Shown piece after piece: positions 60,601 to 64,000 of a DNA stretch of 64,000 nucleotides; the stretch's first letter is position 1; each line of letters opens with the position of its first letter. Position numbers and translations under genes: made by a program. The notes under the pieces are model-generated. The model saw only the letters and a list, made by a program, of their open reading frames with translations. It searched no databases and was not told the DNA's origin. The stretch is taken from contig NC_133401.1 in NCBI RefSeq assembly GCF_047511655.1, positions 16,614,501 through 16,678,500 of the forward strand. Reading direction: 5' to 3'. The DNA comes from Castor canadensis (taxonomy: Eukaryota > Chordata > Mammalia > Rodentia > Castoridae).

Positions 60601-63600
60601 CCTCAGTAAAGGGTGACTGAGTAGGAGAATAAGGGCTAAAAATCACAGTAAGCACTCTGTACTTGTTATTATAAGTCATTGTCATTGTTAGTCTCCAGCT
60701 TAAGGATTTGATTTTCATTACAGTTTCTGAGGGGACGTAGATGTTAAGAAACCTGGGTGTGATTTGAGCACCCCAGCCTCACATAGAGGCCCTGCAGCCT
60801 ATGGTTTTGGCTAGAATGGGAGAGTAGGAAGCTTGGTGACTGAAGTTGACTTCTCTCTGTCCCTGGTGTCTGGGAGCCCTGGACACTGGCCAGATCCACA
60901 GGGGTACTCATCCTGGTTTGCCCCCCAGGATTCCGTGTTGAGGATGGTGCCCAGGACGATGAGCCTGAGCCTGACTTGGAGGCCCAGAGAGCAATTGAAA
61001 GGATTTATTTCCTCAATAAGATCCGTCTCTATCCAAGGTAAGAGAACCCCAGGGGTGCTAGTGGTTAGGACTGACGTGTTTGGTCTGCAGTTGAGGGATT
61101 GTGACAAATGAAGTGGGTTTACATCCTTGATGGTGCCCTCCTGCCCCCCAAGTCACGCGCAGGGCCTGGCTTTCTGCTAATTGTTGTGAGCTTATGAACC
61201 TAGCTGCAGCCTCCTCACTGGTCTCCCTGGCCTTCCATCTCCCCCTTCTACCCAGTCTCATTTGGCTGAGTGGCTTTTCTAGCACACAGACCTTGACCAA
61301 ATCAGTTGTAGCTTGACACCCTGCCTGGTGCTCAAAATATCTTACTTGGCCTTGGAGTTAGTCTGTGGCCCCGCCTTACGGTGTCAGGCCTTTCTCTAGC
61401 CTCACCCACAAATCTTACCTTTACATGAAATATCCCCCAAGCTCCACACAAGCCATTCCCTAGTCCCCTCTGAGCTTATCACTCTGGTCCCTCTTTTTGG
61501 AGAATCACTCCCCTGGTCCAAAGGGGAAGCCGCCCAGCCTGCAGCCATGTTCTCCCCAACCCCTCTAGAGCAGCACCTCTCTGCTGCCAGCATCTGCCTC
61601 CTACCTCTCCACAACACTCAAAGCTCCTTGGGGGTCAGAACCTCAGCTGATGAAGTTCACTGGGACTACATGAGACACCCAAAGGGGTGACACAGCCGTG
61701 CCCAGCCTGGGGCTCTGTGTCTGCCTCTCGATTCCACCTCTTGCAGGCAGAAGCTGGTCTCCTACGATTCCAGCGAGGAGAACAAGGAAGCTTCAGATGC
61801 CGATCCTTGGCTTCCTGCCTGGACCTCAGAGGACAGCCCCCCTGGTGACTGAAACTGTGTCTCCTCTTGTAGGCTGGGTGCCTTCTCATACCCTCCTTCT
61901 GAGGATTTCTATGGCAGGAGGAAAGCAGGAATGAGCTTGGGGATCTGCTAACCACAGGGATGGCAAACACACTGTGCTTGCTGTTACTCTGCCACTTGTT
62001 GCCCTAGCAGACACTGCTAATCAACCATCACTTTTTCCCTTGAGCCCAGGCACTACCTCAGGATCTTTCTTAACACAGAGCTCTGTAACAGGTAGCTACA
62101 ATCCGTCTGTTCCATCTGGCATATTATGATTTTTTATTTTTTGCCATCCCTGATGTAATGCCAGGCAACTGTGCTTCTTAATTTCCTCTACCAAGAACTC
62201 CGAACAAGAAATGGACGTTACCTTTCCCCTATGTCTGGCACCATCACCTCAAAGCCAGCTGCTACCTTGTGGGAGGGAGGCAGTCTCTGAACACATCTCT
62301 AAGCCCTGTGTTTCCTTCTCAGGGAGCCCACTGGCCTTGGGGCCTCCCCAGATCAATACCTGGCATGAGACAGGCCACCTGAGCGATGTCTTAGGACTCA
62401 GCCCTTCCCTTTTCAGCTCCCCAAGCAAAATACTGCCTGAGCAGACCTTGAAGGATGACCGCTACTATCTGACCAAAGGTGAGCTGCCAGGGCACGAGGG
62501 GTGCTTAATTTGTTCACAAAACATGGGGTGCCCAACTGCCATGTACTCAGGCCTGTGCAGGGCCTGCTGGATTCCCAGAGGTGAACCTGCCCAGACCCTG
62601 CCTCGAGAACCTGCCCAGTGCAGTGGCAGTCACAGGCCGTGTGACAAGGGGAAGGCTCAAGCAAGGAGCCATGTGCTCTATCTCAGGAAGCTGACCTGTG
62701 AGCAGAACTTGGACATGACATAGAAGACCCCAAAGAAGCCAGAGAAGGGGACTCCAGCTTTTGGGGACAGTGGGCTGAGGCATGGCTGCGAGAGAAACAT
62801 TTTTCTCTAGTTGGCACTCTGTCCCTTCCCAGGTCTCTTTGAAGAAGCATTCTTACAGCCCGAGTCTCCACCTTCTGCTTGCACGCCTGAGGCTCCCCAA
62901 GAGAAGGTAGGCTCTGCCTACCCTTCACTGCCTGACTTCCTCAGCAGCCCCCTCCACCTGTCTGTCCATCCATTCCTGCTCCTCCTCATCCTTCCCAGAT
63001 TCATGGTCACCCTTTGAACTCACTGTGGGCCACCAGAGGCCTATGAAAGACCTGCCTAAGTTAACAATTACTCTATGAAGGAGGAGGTCTTGTGGCCTCA
63101 TTTTGTAGACAGGAACCTGAAACCAGAAGAGGGACCCCAAGAATCCTCAGCTAGACTAGAGACCAAAACCAGGGCTGCCCTCCTTCCCAATCCTGGGCTG
63201 ACCTCACTTGCAGAGGCCACTTTGTGACAGAGACAGCTCCAGCTCCAGGCCCAACTGACTGATTCTTCCCCCAGTGTTGCCTTTGTGAGCCTCTGAATTG
63301 GCGGCAGAAAAAGAGGCCATTAGTGGAGCTTTCACGAGCATCAGGCACTCCATGAGGTGCCTGTCCAGCCTGCAAGGCCTGGGAATGACCACGTAGATGA
63401 TTGCCACATCATCACAGCACCTAGTGGCTGGTAAACTGAGGGGCTGAAGAGACTTTACCCCTGCGGGGACTTCAAATTGACATGAATCCAAATTGTACCA
63501 CATTGTCTCAAATGTCCCAGCTGGTGTAGAGATGAGGGAGGGTATCTTTAATCTGAGCTATTCTGAATGCTCATGTATGTTTTAAAAGATCAGTGAGTGT

Positions 63601-64000
63601 GGGGGGATGACTCCATACCCCAACTACCTTTCTTCCTCACCATGGTCCAGGATGCACCCTCCCAGGCCCCTGAAGAGCCCCCTGACTCCTACACCCTAGG
63701 CCAGTCCTCTGTCTCACTGGACCACTGCTACCTCTCTCTGAGTGAGAACAGCAAGGCACTATCCAGCCCCAGCTCTGAGGACACTGATACAGAGTCCCTT
63801 TGGACTCAGGAAGAGGTAAGAGTGTCAGCCCTGGCAGGGGATATAGGGAAAGGTGTCTCCTGCTGTAGCTCATCTCTTTCTCTCCTGCTAAGGACACACA
63901 GGCCAACCCCAAAGGCTTGCAGTCTTCCAGTGATGGCGACAATGACTATACCTGGACCCCCACCAGGCAGGCCTCAACCCTGTCCACAGCAGGGAGGAAG
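45544..64000 (+). CDS. MEIOSIN: MEIOSIN (BHMG1), meiosis initiator, bHLH part (3' cut)
   Basis: Germ-cell transcription factor that partners STRA8 to switch on meiotic genes; the family has a bHLH domain and a C-terminal HMG box. Eleven exons join in frame: 45544-45614, 51635-51725, 56856-56967, 58696-58830, 59625-59786 (or to 59861), 60929-61037, 61747-61844, 62323-62478, 62833-62906, 63651-63815 and 63893 to the window end, giving 427 or 452 codons. The bHLH spans exons 1-3: basic/helix 1 [18 protein letters not shown], helix 2 [18 protein letters not shown]. The rest is acidic, Ser/Pro-rich, with RPRRSL- and KPRKKKS-type basic patches. The HMG box should follow past 64000. The first ATG sits right at a strong acceptor (ctctttgcag), so at least one non-coding exon lies upstream. 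No break is seen. Confidence 0.88.
45655..46225. repeat. ID-like SINEs and MIR in MEIOSIN intron a
   Basis: Sense ID-like 45660-45745 with an AAT repeat tail; MIR 45748-45860; antisense ID-like 45975-46055 and 46150-46215. Confidence 0.7.
46615..46990. repeat. Ancient interspersed repeat (family not named)
   Basis: 'cataaaaggggatttgttgg', 'tggttgcttccagggagggg', 'gggcaagatggctcccagca', 'gctcaagtccatatcctgcc' form a familiar old mammalian repeat. I cannot name it safely. Confidence 0.5.
47040..47935. repeat. SINEs and a well-preserved MIR
   Basis: ID-like 47045-47110; MIR 47320-47530 ('gccacatactgtgctaaaca', 'tggcagagctaggatttgaa'); antisense B1 47595-47695; (GT)n 47718-47738; antisense ID/B1 47738-47930. 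Confidence 0.75.
48180..48390 (-). mobile_element. Antisense composite SINE, diverged
   Basis: 'ttgtactggggattaaggcc' then 'ttttcacagtctcacac' and 'taggcatgtatcaccatgca'. Confidence 0.65.
48395..49110 (+). repeat. Ancient interspersed repeat, long copy
   Basis: 'gttgagtacatactaaatgt', later 'gaacattccaggcagaagga', 'agtaaaagccctaagaagg': same family as 2540-3000. Confidence 0.55.
49395..49940. mobile_element. SINEs and an L2 tail
   Basis: Antisense ID fragment 49400-49440; sense composite 49480-49640; L2 tail 49695-49830 ('cctggcacatagcaggtgct'); antisense ID-like 49850-49935. Confidence 0.7.
50710..50905 (+). mobile_element. Composite SINE directly upstream of the U1 retrocopy
   Basis: 'gccaggtgccagtggcccat' to 'gagttcaaaccccagtcccg', then a T-run. 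Confidence 0.85.
50918..51081 (+). pseudogene. RNU1 pseudogene: U1 snRNA retrocopy, full length
   Basis: 164 bases, the exact length of U1. They begin ATACTTACCTGGCAGGGGAG and end GCTTTCCCCTG, with about eight differences by eye from the human U1 sequence as I remember it. The 5'-splice-site-pairing ACTTACCTG and the Sm site AATTTGTGG are intact. It is followed by an A-rich tail and flanked by a 9-bp duplication TGACAAGGA (50909-50917 and 51113-51121), the mark of LINE-driven reverse transcription. A SINE lies directly upstream and no snRNA promoter (PSE/DSE) is visible, so it is most likely not transcribed as U1. It lies in MEIOSIN intron a in the sense orientation. Confidence 0.93.
51130..51430 (-). 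mobile_element. Antisense composite SINE
   Basis: 'cagtattgggatttgaactc', 'atctacacctccagcctagc', 'ctgcctcctgagtagctgga'. Confidence 0.8.
51635..51725 (+). CDS. MEIOSIN: MEIOSIN exon b (basic region, helix 1, loop)
   Basis: Completes Arg, then [20 protein letters not shown] to GMKKLTK. Acceptor AG 51633-51634; donor GTTCAG is weak. Confidence 0.9.
51915..51985 (-). mobile_element. Antisense ID-like SINE
   Basis: 'gtggtgctggggatggaacc', 'catgctaggcaagtgctgta'. Confidence 0.8.
52490..53220 (+). mobile_element. Two composite SINEs in MEIOSIN intron b
   Basis: 52493-52705 followed by (TA)n, and 52982-53210. Sequence between (52735-52980) holds no recognised gene. Confidence 0.85.
53330..53460 (+). 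repeat. Ancient interspersed repeat
   Basis: 'ggggaaccagagatgataag', 'gacatggtcccagccctgaa': MIR-like old family. Confidence 0.5.
53515..54330. mobile_element. SINE cluster
   Basis: Antisense ID-like 53525-53605, antisense composite 53625-53840, and sense composite 54110-54320. Confidence 0.85.
54620..55930. mobile_element. SINE cluster with a decayed MIR
   Basis: Antisense composite 54640-54940; MIR pieces 55010-55165; antisense B1 start 55190-55245; sense composite 55248-55455; antisense B1 55785-55922 with GTT/GGT triplet runs. An L2 tail follows at 55925-56110. Confidence 0.75.
56405..56490 (+). mobile_element. ID-like fragment with an A26 tail
   Basis: 'gtctcacatggtaaggttac', 'gagttcaaaccacagtacca', then a run of about 26 A. 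Confidence 0.85.
56640..57445 (-). repeat. Antisense MIRs flanking MEIOSIN exon c
   Basis: 56650-56745 ('taagcctcagtttcctcagc') and 57310-57440 ('tctgttctgtcatctgcaaa'). Confidence 0.65.
56856..56967 (+). CDS. MEIOSIN: MEIOSIN exon c (helix 2)
   Basis: [20 protein letters not shown] to GGLG plus one base; acceptor 'cctttctttag' and donor GTAAGC. Confidence 0.92.
57965..58380 (-). mobile_element. Two antisense composite SINEs
   Basis: 57967-58165 and 58185-58375. These are the last SINEs before the window end. Confidence 0.88.
58696..58830 (+). CDS. MEIOSIN: MEIOSIN exon d
   Basis: [20 protein letters not shown] to [12 protein letters not shown], ending in a basic patch; donor GTATAG. Phase matches exons c and e. 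Confidence 0.85.
59625..59786 (+). CDS. MEIOSIN: MEIOSIN exon e (alternative end 59861)
   Basis: [20 protein letters not shown] to SSSSQ. Two GT donors keep the same phase: 59787 (CAAG|GTGATG, better consensus) and 59862 (GAAA|GTTGGT). The longer form adds 25 codons, including [18 protein letters not shown], which looks coding. Confidence 0.75.
60929..61037 (+). CDS. MEIOSIN: MEIOSIN exon f (acidic)
   Basis: [20 protein letters not shown] to NKIRLYP plus two bases; acceptor 'tgccccccag', donor GTAAGA. Confidence 0.88.
61050..61730. other. MEIOSIN intron, no repeat or gene recognised
   Basis: Low-copy C/T-rich sequence between exons f and g; short open frames here show no family signature. 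Confidence 0.5.
61747..61844 (+). CDS. MEIOSIN: MEIOSIN exon g
   Basis: [20 protein letters not shown] to SEDSPP plus one base; donor GTGACT. Confidence 0.86.
62323..62478 (+). CDS. MEIOSIN: MEIOSIN exon h
   Basis: [20 protein letters not shown] to DDRYYLTK plus one base; acceptor 'tttccttctcag', donor GTGAGC. Confidence 0.88.
62833..62906 (+). CDS. MEIOSIN: MEIOSIN exon i
   Basis: [20 protein letters not shown] to APQEK; donor GTAGGC; ends in phase 0. Confidence 0.87.
63651..63815 (+). CDS. MEIOSIN: MEIOSIN exon j
   Basis: 55 codons, [20 protein letters not shown] to ESLWTQEE, Ser- and acid-rich; donor GTAAGA. Confidence 0.88.
63893..64000 (+). CDS. MEIOSIN: MEIOSIN exon k (cut by the window end)
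   Basis: Acceptor AG 63891-63892; 36 codons, [20 protein letters not shown] to STAGRK. Leads towards the HMG box, which is outside. Confidence 0.85.

Overview
This is a gene-dense stretch of mammalian nuclear DNA. Five protein-coding genes were recognised from their exons, in the order GIPR (last two coding exons, +), SNRPD2 (-), QPCTL (+), FBXO46 (-) and MEIOSIN, also called BHMG1 (+, cut by the right edge). From memory this is the gene order of human 19q13.3 between GIPR and SIX5/DMPK. The SINEs point to a rodent. There are B1-like 7SL-derived monomers, tRNA-Ala-derived ID-like elements ('gtggctcaagtggtagagc...gagttcaaaccccagta') and a composite of the two joined through 'cccatcacaaaaaagggctggtgg'. 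I associate this composite with Castorimorpha, and beaver (Castor) is my best guess; the species is an inference, not a reading.

Layout. 1-2525: GIPR last intron and 3' coding exons, with a CTCF-like motif in a 74-bp intron. 2526-6617: convergent GIPR/SNRPD2 intergenic DNA, mostly SINE and MIR. 6618-12190: SNRPD2, three exons, with its start codon split by intron 1. 12110-12874: short head-to-head SNRPD2/QPCTL promoter with three ETS cores and five CCAAT boxes. 12874-19921: QPCTL, seven exons, intact, 383 aa, with a large CA/CAGACA microsatellite in intron 3. 20000-25450: repeat-rich intergenic DNA. 25450-28389: terminal exon of FBXO46 holding the whole 603-codon reading frame. 28390-43060: FBXO46 5' intron, with two CpG-rich candidate first exons (31.6 kb and 42.9-43.05 kb), each with a good minus-strand splice donor. 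43.9-44.6 kb: another CpG-rich region, the candidate MEIOSIN promoter. 45544-64000: eleven MEIOSIN coding exons with the bHLH domain; the window stops before the expected HMG box.

The genes do not form a pathway. GIPR is an incretin receptor, SNRPD2 a spliceosomal Sm core protein, QPCTL a Golgi glutaminyl cyclase, FBXO46 an SCF substrate adaptor and MEIOSIN the germ-cell meiosis initiator that partners STRA8. Each promoter region has its own apparent logic: NF-Y/ETS for SNRPD2/QPCTL, ZNF143/NRF1 and a CArG box for FBXO46, and an E-box joined to an E2F site upstream of MEIOSIN.

I found no undescribed gene system, no CRISPR and no recognisable retrovirus-like element. The observations I rate highest are the SNRPD2 start codon that exists only after splicing (the unspliced RNA reads AUG-UGA), the E-box/E2F composite upstream of MEIOSIN, the atypical basic region of MEIOSIN, and a full-length U1 snRNA retrocopy with target-site duplication in a MEIOSIN intron. 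Exon boundaries rest on reading-frame continuity, GT/AG sites and remembered family sequences; no alignment could be run.
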